Below are positions 1-5,751 of a DNA stretch of 12,045 nt, piece after piece. The DNA comes from Betaproteobacteria bacterium (GTDB lineage: Bacteria > Pseudomonadota > Gammaproteobacteria > Burkholderiales > Burkholderiaceae_C): positions 1-12,045 of the forward strand of contig CANFOR010000068.1 in NCBI GenBank assembly GCA_947448675.1. The letters are read 5' to 3'. The notes beneath the pieces were generated by a model. The model saw nothing but the letters and a program-made list of their open reading frames with translations, had not been told where the DNA came from and did not search any database. The position numbers and the translations under genes were made by a program. Within the stretch, counting starts at the first letter, position 1, and each line of letters starts with the position of its first letter.

Positions 1-1083
1 CACGCCGTCGTAGCCAAACTCGGCCAGCATGATCTTGCCGATGGAGGTGGTGAGTGGGCAAGAGGCATAGCCGTCGTACTGGCCTGCCAGCGCTTTGCCT
101 GCGCGCTGGGCCAGCAAGTTGGCGACCAGAATGGGCGCTTGCGCGCGCACCGCTGCAGCGGTTTTGCTGTTTGGCGTGCCGGCGCAGTCGCCCAGTGCAA
201 AGACATTCGGGAAGAGAGTACTTTGCAGGGTGCTTTTGTTGACGGCTACAAAGCCAGCGGTATCGGCCAAGGGGCTGGCCTTGATGAAATCGGGCGCAGA
301 TTGTGGCGGTGTCACGTGCAGCAGGTTGTACTTTTCGGTGTGGCGGGTCTTCACGCCGTCTACCGTGGTCTCCAACACGGCTTCATGCGCAGCGCCATTG
401 ACGGCCACCAGGTTGTGGCCAAACTGGGTGCTAATGCCATAGTGTTTGACCACTTCCATCAATGCCTTGGCATAGAAAGGCACACCAAAAATGGCGGGCC
501 CTGCATTGAAAAAGCCCAGGTTCACCGCGCGGCCTTGGCGCTTGAAGTGGGCGGCGGCCATGTACATGATTTTTTGCGGCGCACCAGGGCATTTGATGGG
601 CATGGGCGGCTGGGTAAATAGCGCGCGACCTTTGGCCAAGTCTTGAATGCACTGCCAGGTGTAGGGTGCGCTGTCGTAGCTGTAATTGCTGCAGACGCCG
701 TTGCGGCCCAAGGTCTCGCTCAGGCCTTCAATGGCGTTCCAATTGATCAGCAAGCCTGCCGCAACGATGAGTTGCTCGTAGCCCAGGCTGTTGCCATTGG
801 CGAGTACCACACGGTTGGCGGCAGGCTCAAAAGCGACGACCCGTTCGCTGATGAGTTGCACGCCTGCAGGTACCACAGCGCTCATGGCGCGGCGTGTAGC
901 GGCTACGTCAAACTCGCCCGCACCTACCAGTGTCCAGGCCGGTTGGTAGTCGTGGGTTTTGGCCGCGTCAATAACGGCAATGCGCAGCTGCGGGGCTTGT
1001 CTGCGCAGCAGTGCGGCAGCCGTAATGCCAGCCGCGCCGCCACCGACGATGACGATAGAAAACTCTTGAACTTCTGAGGACAT
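1..1083 (-). CDS. sqr: Sulfide:quinone oxidoreductase, type II (SQOR-like), 3' end cut by window
   Basis: Flavoprotein that oxidises sulfide to sulfane sulfur at the membrane and passes the electrons to quinone. The reverse strand reads open from ATG 1083 to the window edge (361 codons, no stop reached). The N-terminus carries the FAD-binding VGGGAAG loop (residues 13-19). Two redox cysteines are visible: Cys165 in KCPGAPQK and Cys342 in YASCPLTT, 177 residues apart, close to the spacing recalled for human SQOR (C201/C379). A second FAD-contact segment, FALGDCAGTPNSK, lies between them. The third cysteine of type I enzymes is not seen. The GK-MLAEF-Y tail just before the edge also fits type II. 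The start is supported by AAGGAG 7 nt upstream. The gene is divergent from a persulfide dioxygenase remnant and a rhodanese, which fits sulfide detoxification. A generic pyridine-nucleotide oxidoreductase is less likely because both cysteines are in place. Confidence 0.9.
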   Translation of the reverse strand, partial: MSSEVQEFSIVIVGGGAAGITAAALLRRQAPQLRIAVIDAAKTHDYQPAWTLVGAGEFDVAATRRAMSAVVPAGVQLISERVVAFEPAANRVVLANGNSLGYEQLIVAAGLLINWNAIEGLSETLGRNGVCSNYSYDSAPYTWQCIQDLAKGRALFTQPPMPIKCPGAPQKIMYMAAAHFKRQGRAVNLGFFNAGPAIFGVPFYAKALMEVVKHYGISTQFGHNLVAVNGAAHEAVLETTVDGVKTRHTEKYNLLHVTPPQSAPDFIKASPLADTAGFVAVNKSTLQSTLFPNVFALGDCAGTPNSKTAAAVRAQAPILVANLLAQRAGKALAGQYDGYASCPLTTSIGKIMLAEFGYDGV

Positions 1084-1090
1084 ATGTGTG

Positions 1091-1096
1091 CTCCTT
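1091..1096 (-). promoter_or_regulatory. Ribosome binding site of sqr
   Basis: AAGGAG on the minus strand, 7 nt before the ATG at 1083. It is a strong Shine-Dalgarno match and fixes the sqr start, unlike the neighbouring rhodanese gene, which has none. Confidence 0.7.
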
Positions 1097-1130
1097 GTTG
1101 TAGGGCTTGCTCTGCCCATGTCTATCTTAT

Positions 1131-1162
1131 GCCGAGTCGGGCTTACTCCGGCCGAGTCGGGC
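1131..1162. promoter_or_regulatory. Tandem 12-bp repeats, candidate operator between sqr and the pdo remnant
   Basis: GCCGAGTCGGGC occurs at 1131-1142 and again at 1151-1162, 20 bp apart, about two helical turns. Each copy contains the palindromic core CCGAGTCGG. On the sqr side, a weak -10-like TAAGAT (minus strand, about 1123-1128) directly abuts the proximal copy, and no good -35 is visible, as is common for activator-dependent promoters. The pair sits about 50-80 bp upstream of the sqr ATG, in the divergent control region. The regulator is unknown; a sulfide or persulfide sensor would fit the genes but is inference. Confidence 0.5.
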
Positions 1163-1206
1163 GATTTAACCAGAATATGCCATCACGTGTGTCATACACT
1201 TGGCGT

Positions 1207-1222
1207 CACTGCCCTTGCAGTG
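1207..1222. other. Perfect 6-4-6 inverted repeat
   Basis: CACTGC-CCTT-GCAGTG forms a perfect 6-bp stem with a 4-nt loop. It lies immediately before the first readable codons of the dioxygenase remnant. There is no following T-run, so it is not a standard terminator. It may be an operator, an mRNA hairpin, or a scar left by decay of the gene's 5' end. Confidence 0.35.
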
Positions 1223-1443
1223 GTTCGATGCCAACTCGCTCCAAGCAGTGATTATTGACCCCATAGAACAGCAAATTGAGCGCGACCTGGCCGTGCTGCG
1301 CCAGCATGGGTTTACCTTGGCATGCTCTGGAAACCCATACCCATGCTGACCACATTTCCAGCGCTGGCTTGTTGGTAGAACATACGGGTGCCAAGATCGC
1401 TGCGGCCGAGTGTGCGGCCGCGCGCCTGCGAACATCAGCATAG
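1221..1443 (+). pseudogene. Remnant of ETHE1-like persulfide dioxygenase, frameshifted and truncated
   Basis: Two adjoining frames together read as the N-terminal part of a metallo-beta-lactamase-fold persulfide dioxygenase. The first, 1221 to about 1322, gives WFDANSLQAVIIDPIEQQ and then ERDLAVLRQHGFTLA. The second, from 1324, gives ALETHTHADHISSAG and then LLVEHTGAKIAAAECAAARL, ending at TAG 1441-1443. The shift at about 1323 is one extra base or two lost. HxHxDH metal ligands are intact (codons at 1336, 1342, 1348 and 1351). Only about 70-75 residues remain, against roughly 230-250 for intact enzymes, and the 5' end is also damaged because no matching start precedes 1221. Intact homologues oxidise glutathione persulfide to sulfite, downstream of SQR. 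Position beside sqr and a rhodanese supports the identity. A sequencing error could explain the shift but not the missing C-terminal two thirds. Confidence 0.8.
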
Positions 1444-1500
1444 AAAAAGCGCAAAAATGCGCGCATTGCGGGCAAGACGCTGGCAGAATTCGTAGCTACT

Positions 1501-2019
1501 ATGACCAATCTTCAATTGCCCGAAGCCGATCGCATCCAAGAAGCCCCGCCCGCCAACCAAAGCTCGGGCCTGCGCGACAATGCCGATGCACAAGGCGCTA
1601 CCGCATCGAGCGACGCAGTGCGCCCCGCAACTGGCTATGCGGGCGATGTGTCTGCTGCTTTGGCCTATCAGTGGTGGCAAGATGGTGCGGCGGTTTTGGT
1701 AGATGTGCGTTCCGACGCAGAGCGCGAGTGGGTGGGTTTTGTGCCAGGTGCAGTGGCCCTGGCTTGGAAGCAGTGGCCCGGCATGGCCATGAATCCAGGC
1801 TTTGACGATGCCTTGAGCGCTCTCGTGTACCCTGGTCAAAAAGCACTGCTCTTATGTCGTAGCGGTGTGCGTTCTATTGCTGCTGCCAAGCGCGCTACCG
1901 AGCTGGGCATTGAGGCGTACAACATTTTGGAAGGCTTTGAGGGCGACCTTGACGAACAGGCCCACCGTGGTAGCAAAGGCGGTTGGCGCAAGCAGGGCTT
2001 GCCATGGCGACAAAATTAA
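1501..2019 (+). CDS. Single-domain rhodanese (sulfurtransferase)
   Basis: 172-residue cytoplasmic protein of the rhodanese superfamily, expected to carry sulfane sulfur as a cysteine persulfide. Residues 1-45 are low-complexity and probably disordered. The rhodanese fold runs from about 46 to 170, with VLVDVRSDAEREWVGFVPGA (about 65-84) and the active-site loop LLCRSGVRS holding catalytic Cys119. The tail (GGWRKQGLPWRQN) matches a subgroup common in Comamonadaceae as recalled. No clear Shine-Dalgarno precedes ATG 1501, and the next in-frame starts (GTG at 1618 and 1648) would remove only the unstructured leader, so the true start is uncertain. It follows the dioxygenase remnant by 57 bp. Intact sqr-pdo-rhodanese sets are known in sulfide-oxidising heterotrophs, where rhodanese speeds transfer of polysulfide sulfur to glutathione. 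The stop overlaps the region of the next gene's start. Confidence 0.88.
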   Translation: MTNLQLPEADRIQEAPPANQSSGLRDNADAQGATASSDAVRPATGYAGDVSAALAYQWWQDGAAVLVDVRSDAEREWVGFVPGAVALAWKQWPGMAMNPGFDDALSALVYPGQKALLLCRSGVRSIAAAKRATELGIEAYNILEGFEGDLDEQAHRGSKGGWRKQGLPWRQN

Positions 2020-3332
2020 TGCGCTTCACGGACATGGACACCGAGCAACTGCTTGCGCGCATTGAAGCCAAGCGCGAAGACGTGGTCGCGCTCACGCAAG
2101 ACTTGATCCGCATTCCTACGGTGAATCCGCCTGGCGATGCCTATGAGGCGTGCGCTCATTTTTTGGGTGAACGTTTGGCTCGGTGTGGTTTTGAAGTGGA
2201 ATACATCCGTGCGGATGGCGCACCCGGTGACAGCGATGCTTACCCGCGAACCAACGTGGTGGCGCGCTACCAAGGCTCGGCCTATGCAGGGGGTGATTGC
2301 GTGCATTTCAACTCGCACATCGACGTGGTGGAAGCCGGCTCAGGCTGGACGCTTGACCCCTTTGCTGGCGTAGCCAAAGACGGCAAGGTGTATGGCCGGG
2401 GTGCTTGTGATATGAAGGGCGGTTTGGCCAGCAGCGTGATTGCTTGCGAGGCTTTGATAGAAAGCGGTTTGCCCTTGCGTGGCGCGCTAGAGATCAGCGG
2501 CACGGTAGACGAAGAGTCGGGTGGTTTCAGTGGCGTGGGCTATTTGGCGGAGCGTGGTTACTTCAGCAAGCCGCGTGTGCAGCATGTCATCATTCCAGAG
2601 CCGCTTGGCGTTGACCGCATTTGCCTTGGGCATCGCGGCGTGTACTGGGCTGAGGTCGAGACCAAGGGGCGCATTGCGCACGGTTCGATGCCGTTTTTGG
2701 GTGACAGCGCCATCGGCCACATGAGCGCCTTTTTGCACCTGCTAGAAACGCAGTTGCAACCGCGCTTGGCGAAACGAAAAACCGCCGAACCGGTAGAACC
2801 CGTAGGGGCCCGCGTTTCCACACTCAACATCAACAGCGTGCATGGCGGTCAGGTGGCGCAGCCCTATGCGCTCGATGCGCGCGGATGGCCCGTGGGTGAC
2901 CTGCCCGCGCCCCTGGTGGCCCATAGCTGTCGCGCCGTGCTCGACCGACGTTTTATTGCAGAAGAAAAACTGGAAGACGTCAAACGCGAAATTTTGGACA
3001 TGCTGCAGGAGTTGCAGCGAACGCGGCCAGGTTTTGATTTCAATATCCAAGAAATCATGAGTTTTGTGCCCACGGCTACGCCCAAAGATGCACCTGTGGT
3101 GGATGCTGCCGCGCGCGCCATTGCGCGGGTTTTAGGGCGTGAACCAAGCTACATAGCGAGCCCTGGAACTTATGACCAAAAGCATATTGTGCGCAGTGGC
3201 TTGCTGCGCGATGTGATCGCCTACGGCCCTGGCATTTTGGACTTGGCCCACCAGCCCGACGAGTACGTCGGCGTTCAAGAATTAGTCGACTCGGCCAAAG
3301 TCATGGCCTTGGCGGCTTGGCATCTCGGTTAA
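2004..3332 (+). CDS. M20-family metallohydrolase, ArgE/DapE-like deacylase
   Basis: 442-residue zinc-dependent amidohydrolase of the acetylornithine deacetylase/succinyl-diaminopimelate desuccinylase superfamily. Visible motifs are NSHIDVV with His105 (metal) and Asp107 (helper), GACDMKGG with Asp136 (metal-bridging), DEESGG with Glu170 (general base) and Glu171 (metal), IIPEPL with Glu199 (metal), and GTYDQKHI with His394 (metal). All five metal ligands and the base are present, so it should be active. The middle third (about 205-320) is the lid/dimerisation domain. Possible starts are TTG 1983, ATG 2004, ATG 2019 (overlapping the rhodanese TAA as TAATG) and ATG 2034; 2004 is chosen because AGGG lies 6 nt before it. 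All imply coupling to the rhodanese gene. The substrate is unknown: dedicated ArgE or DapE is unlikely, because this subgroup (as recalled) is annotated only generically and no arginine or lysine genes adjoin. Confidence 0.85.
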   Translation: MATKLMRFTDMDTEQLLARIEAKREDVVALTQDLIRIPTVNPPGDAYEACAHFLGERLARCGFEVEYIRADGAPGDSDAYPRTNVVARYQGSAYAGGDCVHFNSHIDVVEAGSGWTLDPFAGVAKDGKVYGRGACDMKGGLASSVIACEALIESGLPLRGALEISGTVDEESGGFSGVGYLAERGYFSKPRVQHVIIPEPLGVDRICLGHRGVYWAEVETKGRIAHGSMPFLGDSAIGHMSAFLHLLETQLQPRLAKRKTAEPVEPVGARVSTLNINSVHGGQVAQPYALDARGWPVGDLPAPLVAHSCRAVLDRRFIAEEKLEDVKREILDMLQELQRTRPGFDFNIQEIMSFVPTATPKDAPVVDAAARAIARVLGREPSYIASPGTYDQKHIVRSGLLRDVIAYGPGILDLAHQPDEYVGVQELVDSAKVMALAAWHLG

Positions 3333-3376
3333 ACATAAAACCCTAAGTTTTCGAAGAATTACGGAAATTTACCAAA

Positions 3377-3395
3377 TAGTATTACAACAATACTA
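3377..3395. promoter_or_regulatory. Perfect inverted repeat TAGTATT-N5-AATACTA, candidate operator
   Basis: Two 7-bp arms (3377-3383 and 3389-3395) around the 5-nt spacer ACAAC, 19 bp in total. A third partial half-site, AGTATT, lies at 3411-3416. The arms are AT-only apart from one G/C pair each, so chance is not excluded, but perfect symmetry, operator-like size and position 110 bp before a quorum-sensing synthase make a regulator site plausible. The LuxR-type protein at 7208 is one candidate binder. Confidence 0.4.
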
Positions 3396-3443
3396 AATAA
3401 ATAACTATTAAGTATTAATTTTTGTTTGCATAAATGGCATCTT

Positions 3444-3461
3444 AGCCTGCCGGCAAAGGCT
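3444..3461 (+). other. Small leader hairpin before the autoinducer synthase
   Basis: AGCCT (3444-3448) pairs with AGGCT (3457-3461) around GCCGGCAA, whose TGCCGGCA overlap is itself palindromic. It lies about 45 nt before ATG 3505 and would be in the 5' leader if transcription starts upstream. It might be a site for small-RNA or protein control, as quorum synthases of this family are often controlled after transcription, but the stem is only 5 bp. Confidence 0.25.
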
Positions 3462-3504
3462 TTACTGGTCTTCAATGGAGTTTTATTCACATTGAGAAGA
3501 TCAA

Positions 3505-4740
3505 ATGACTTTACTAACTCCCGAACATACCCGAAGCCATCCACAACTGCCGGCCCATTTGCGGGCGCGTGTTGAGCGCGAATTTACTAGCAGATGGAAC
3601 ACCTTGTGGAGTGGACGATCTTTGTTACACGGCCTGGAGTGTGGGCCCAACTCCTTGCGCTTGAATGGCAATGATTATTTGAGTTTGACTGGGCACCCTG
3701 ACATCGTGCGCGCGCAAACTGCTTCGATTAAACAAGACGGTGAGTTCGTCATCCAGTCCAGCGTGTTTTTACATGGTGAGCACCCAGTGCGTAATTTAGA
3801 GCGCGGTATGGCCCAGTGGCTGGGCAAAGACGACGGCTTGATTTGTCAATCGGGTTATTCGGCAAACTTGGGCCTGTTGCAGGCAATTGCGGATGAGTCC
3901 ACGCCGATTTACCTCGATAGCTTGGCCCACACTTCTTTGTGGGAAGGGGCGCGTGCGGCCAAGGCGCCTGCGCATCCATTTCGCCATAACGACCCGGCAC
4001 ATTTGGAGCGGGTGGCGCAGCGCCATGGCCCGGGGATTGTGGTGGTGGATTCGGTTTACAGCACCACCGGTGCCATCTGCCCCTTGGAGCAAATCGTTGA
4101 AGTTGCAGAACGCCAAGGCTGCATGATTTTGGTCGACGAATCGCACTCTTTGGGCACGCATGGGCCAGGCGGAGCCGGCTTGTGCGCTGCGTTGGGTTTG
4201 AGCCACCGCGTGCACTTCATTAGCGCTAGTTTGGCCAAAGCCTTTGCGGGCAGAGCGGGGTACTTTACCGTTCCCGCCGAGATGCGAAACTATGTGCTTA
4301 GCTCAAGCTACCCCAATATGTTTAGCTCCTGCCTGCTGCCGCACGAAATTGCAGGCTTGGCGGCAACGCTTGAAGTGGTGAAGAAGAGCGATGCTGAACG
4401 CACACGCCTGCAGGCACATACTCAGCAAGCGCGGGCATGTTTGGCTGAGTTGGGCTACCCGATTCACCAAGGTACGGAGCAGATCATTGCGCTAGAAGCG
4501 GGCAGCGAGCCTGACACCATGATTTTGCGCGATGCTCTCGAGGCACAAGATGTGTTTGGTGCGGTCTTTTGTGCGCCTGCTACCAGCCGCAACCGCACCA
4601 TGGTTCGGCTTACCTTGCATGCGGCATTGACGGCAGCCGAACTGGATCACCTGGCTGCCGTAGCCGCTGATATTGCGCCGGTCGTTAAACCGTGGGATTG
4701 GCCCATCGCTCGCCGTGCCAAAGCGGCACTTACGCATTAG
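3505..4740 (+). CDS. cqsA: Alpha-hydroxyketone autoinducer synthase, CqsA/LqsA family
   Basis: 411-residue PLP-dependent alpha-oxoamine synthase-family enzyme. Homologues condense an acyl-CoA with an amino-acid-like substrate to make the precursor of diffusible signals such as CAI-1 (Vibrio) or LAI-1 (Legionella). Sequence agreement with V. cholerae CqsA, from memory, runs along the protein: NDYLSLTGHP (55-64), LICQSGYSANLGLLQ (112-126), AHTSLWEGAR (141-150), QRHGPGIVVVDSVYST (172-187), LVDESHSLGTHGP (209-221) with PLP-contacting Asp211 and His214, and SASLAKAFAGRAG with Schiff-base Lys245. VFGAVFCAPATSRNRTMVRL near the end is the segment that separates this group from BioF and KBL. Length matches the family (about 390-410). 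The convergent kinase and regulator genes downstream confirm a quorum-sensing role. The exact signal (chain length, ketone position) cannot be read from sequence; lqsA or jqsA would be equally fair names. Confidence 0.92.
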   Translation: MTLLTPEHTRSHPQLPAHLRARVEREFTSRWNTLWSGRSLLHGLECGPNSLRLNGNDYLSLTGHPDIVRAQTASIKQDGEFVIQSSVFLHGEHPVRNLERGMAQWLGKDDGLICQSGYSANLGLLQAIADESTPIYLDSLAHTSLWEGARAAKAPAHPFRHNDPAHLERVAQRHGPGIVVVDSVYSTTGAICPLEQIVEVAERQGCMILVDESHSLGTHGPGGAGLCAALGLSHRVHFISASLAKAFAGRAGYFTVPAEMRNYVLSSSYPNMFSSCLLPHEIAGLAATLEVVKKSDAERTRLQAHTQQARACLAELGYPIHQGTEQIIALEAGSEPDTMILRDALEAQDVFGAVFCAPATSRNRTMVRLTLHAALTAAELDHLAAVAADIAPVVKPWDWPIARRAKAALTH

Positions 4741-4761
4741 GCAGTTGGCGCTTAGGTCCTG

Positions 4762-5739
4762 CTATTGCAGGCTGCGTTTGGGCAGTCCTGCAATAAAGTG
4801 CGCATAGGAAAACGGGCTGCCTGGTGACAGCTCAGGCCCAAGCTCAAAAAGTGCAGCATGCAGATTCGAGTCTCCGCCTAAGATCACTGCATCACGCAGT
4901 TGCACCGCATGGGGCAGGCCCAGGGCTTGGCTGAGTTCAAGATTGGGCATTTTGCTGCCCGCTTGTATTGCAGCAACATCTTCAGCGCGCATATCTTGCG
5001 AACGGGCCAGTTCAGCCAATTCAGCCAAACCTTCCATGGACTCCAGTTGCAGCCAAAATGCTTGGCCCGCAGCATTGAGCATGAGGATGCCAAAGGGCTT
5101 GCCTATCACCACATGTTCAACGCAATCGATACCTTTGAGCAACTCATTCAAATGCTTGCCAATCGAGGGTGTTTTCAGCCACGCAATATGCTGAGGCGTC
5201 AGTGTCGAACGCCATATTTGCTCATGGCGGCTGTGTGCAGCATCCATGGATTGGGTCACGATGTCGGAGAGCAATTTGGCCATGTTGGGTGATTGTTTGG
5301 TCACAAAACGATCGATCAAACCTTGGTTGAATGCGGTGACGGCAATGCTTTCATCAGCCTGTCCGGTCAGTAGCACGCGGGTACCCGCCCAGAGGCATAG
5401 CTCGTCTAGAACTTTAATGCCGTTCATGGCCGGCATGTAGTAGTCCACCATACAGACCCGGGTGAGCCGGTAGCGCTCGGTGTCACTCTTCCAGTAGTTC
5501 AACATACTGGTCAAAGGACTGCGGCCGTCGCGCGCTTCATCGGCAATAGATTGCATTTTCCAAGCGTCCATTTCCCAAAGGGAAGGCTCTTGCTGCAGGG
5601 CATTGATACAGTCGTGCGGCTGCAAAAAAAAGCGCACATGCCAATGCTCGGGCAGTACCAAGCCCAGCATATCTAAGAAGGCCGGGTCATCGTCTAAAAA
5701 TGCCACCCCACCGGGACGTCGATAAAGAGGAAAGCTCAC
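4762..5739 (-). CDS. Atypical response regulator of Lqs/Jqs-type quorum-sensing system
   Basis: 325 residues. The N-terminal receiver shows the acidic cluster Asp16-18, phosphoacceptor Asp99 in CMVDYYMPAMNG, Thr125 in LLTG and Lys148 in FVTKQ. The phospho-Asp is about 40 residues later than in ordinary receivers because of an insertion at about 45-92 (rich in W, D, E and R). Legionella LqsR, from memory, likewise has a late phospho-Asp. Residues about 165-325 form a C-terminal domain I do not recognise. It has no HTH or GGDEF/EAL motif; the stretch around VVIGKPFGILMLNAAGQAFW looks PAS-like. The start is GTG 5739, 10 bp after the kinase stop; AGGTG, overlapping the kinase stop codon, lies 7 nt before it, so translation is probably coupled. 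It presumably takes phosphate from the upstream kinase. It converges on the synthase gene with a 21-bp gap. Confidence 0.82.
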   Translation of the reverse strand: MSFPLYRRPGGVAFLDDDPAFLDMLGLVLPEHWHVRFFLQPHDCINALQQEPSLWEMDAWKMQSIADEARDGRSPLTSMLNYWKSDTERYRLTRVCMVDYYMPAMNGIKVLDELCLWAGTRVLLTGQADESIAVTAFNQGLIDRFVTKQSPNMAKLLSDIVTQSMDAAHSRHEQIWRSTLTPQHIAWLKTPSIGKHLNELLKGIDCVEHVVIGKPFGILMLNAAGQAFWLQLESMEGLAELAELARSQDMRAEDVAAIQAGSKMPNLELSQALGLPHAVQLRDAVILGGDSNLHAALFELGPELSPGSPFSYAHFIAGLPKRSLQ

Positions 5740-5746
5740 AAAAAAA

Positions 5747-5751
5747 CACCT
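5747..5751 (-). promoter_or_regulatory. Ribosome binding site of the response regulator, overlapping the kinase stop
   Basis: AGGTG on the minus strand overlaps the kinase TAG (5750-5752) and is followed by seven T residues and then the GTG start at 5739. It supports the unusual GTG start and suggests that kinase and regulator are made in fixed proportion. Confidence 0.55.

Larger units (their letters stand above)
3333..3504. promoter_or_regulatory. AT-rich control region upstream of the autoinducer synthase
   Basis: 172 bp with no gene and far lower GC than its flanks, especially 3360-3425. It holds the inverted repeat listed separately, a further AGTATT at 3411-3416 and a leader hairpin. 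No convincing -35/-10 pair stands out; TTTACC (3369-3374) with TACTAA (3391-3396) is a poor candidate that would place the palindrome inside the core promoter. No terminator hairpin with T-run is seen after the M20 gene. The translation signal GAGAAG at about 3494-3499 precedes ATG 3505. Confidence 0.55.

Noticed and set aside
139..621. 160-codon open frame on the plus strand
   Set aside because: Antisense shadow of the sqr gene, whose FAD loop and both redox cysteines are intact on the other strand.
1160..1190. Sigma-54 promoter (TGGCA-type) for sqr on the minus strand
   Set aside because: TGGCAT is present but the -12 GC at the required spacing is missing.
1206..1508. 100-codon open frame on the minus strand over the dioxygenase remnant
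   Set aside because: No recognisable protein features, while the opposite strand gives a clear ETHE1-like match across two frames.
3475..3495. Six-codon leader peptide (MEFYSH) before the synthase
   Set aside because: Very short, no ribosome site of its own, no regulatory codon run; chance is enough.
3505..4740. Synthase gene as BioF (8-amino-7-oxononanoate synthase) or KBL (glycine C-acetyltransferase)
   Set aside because: Motifs such as AHTSLWEGAR and VFGAVFCAPATSRNR are of the CqsA/LqsA group, and kinase and regulator of a matching quorum system lie next to it rather than biotin or threonine genes.
4758..4771. CCTGC-TATT-GCAGG stem between synthase and response regulator as a bidirectional terminator
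   Set aside because: Only 5 bp, no T-run on either strand, and it overlaps the regulator stop codon.
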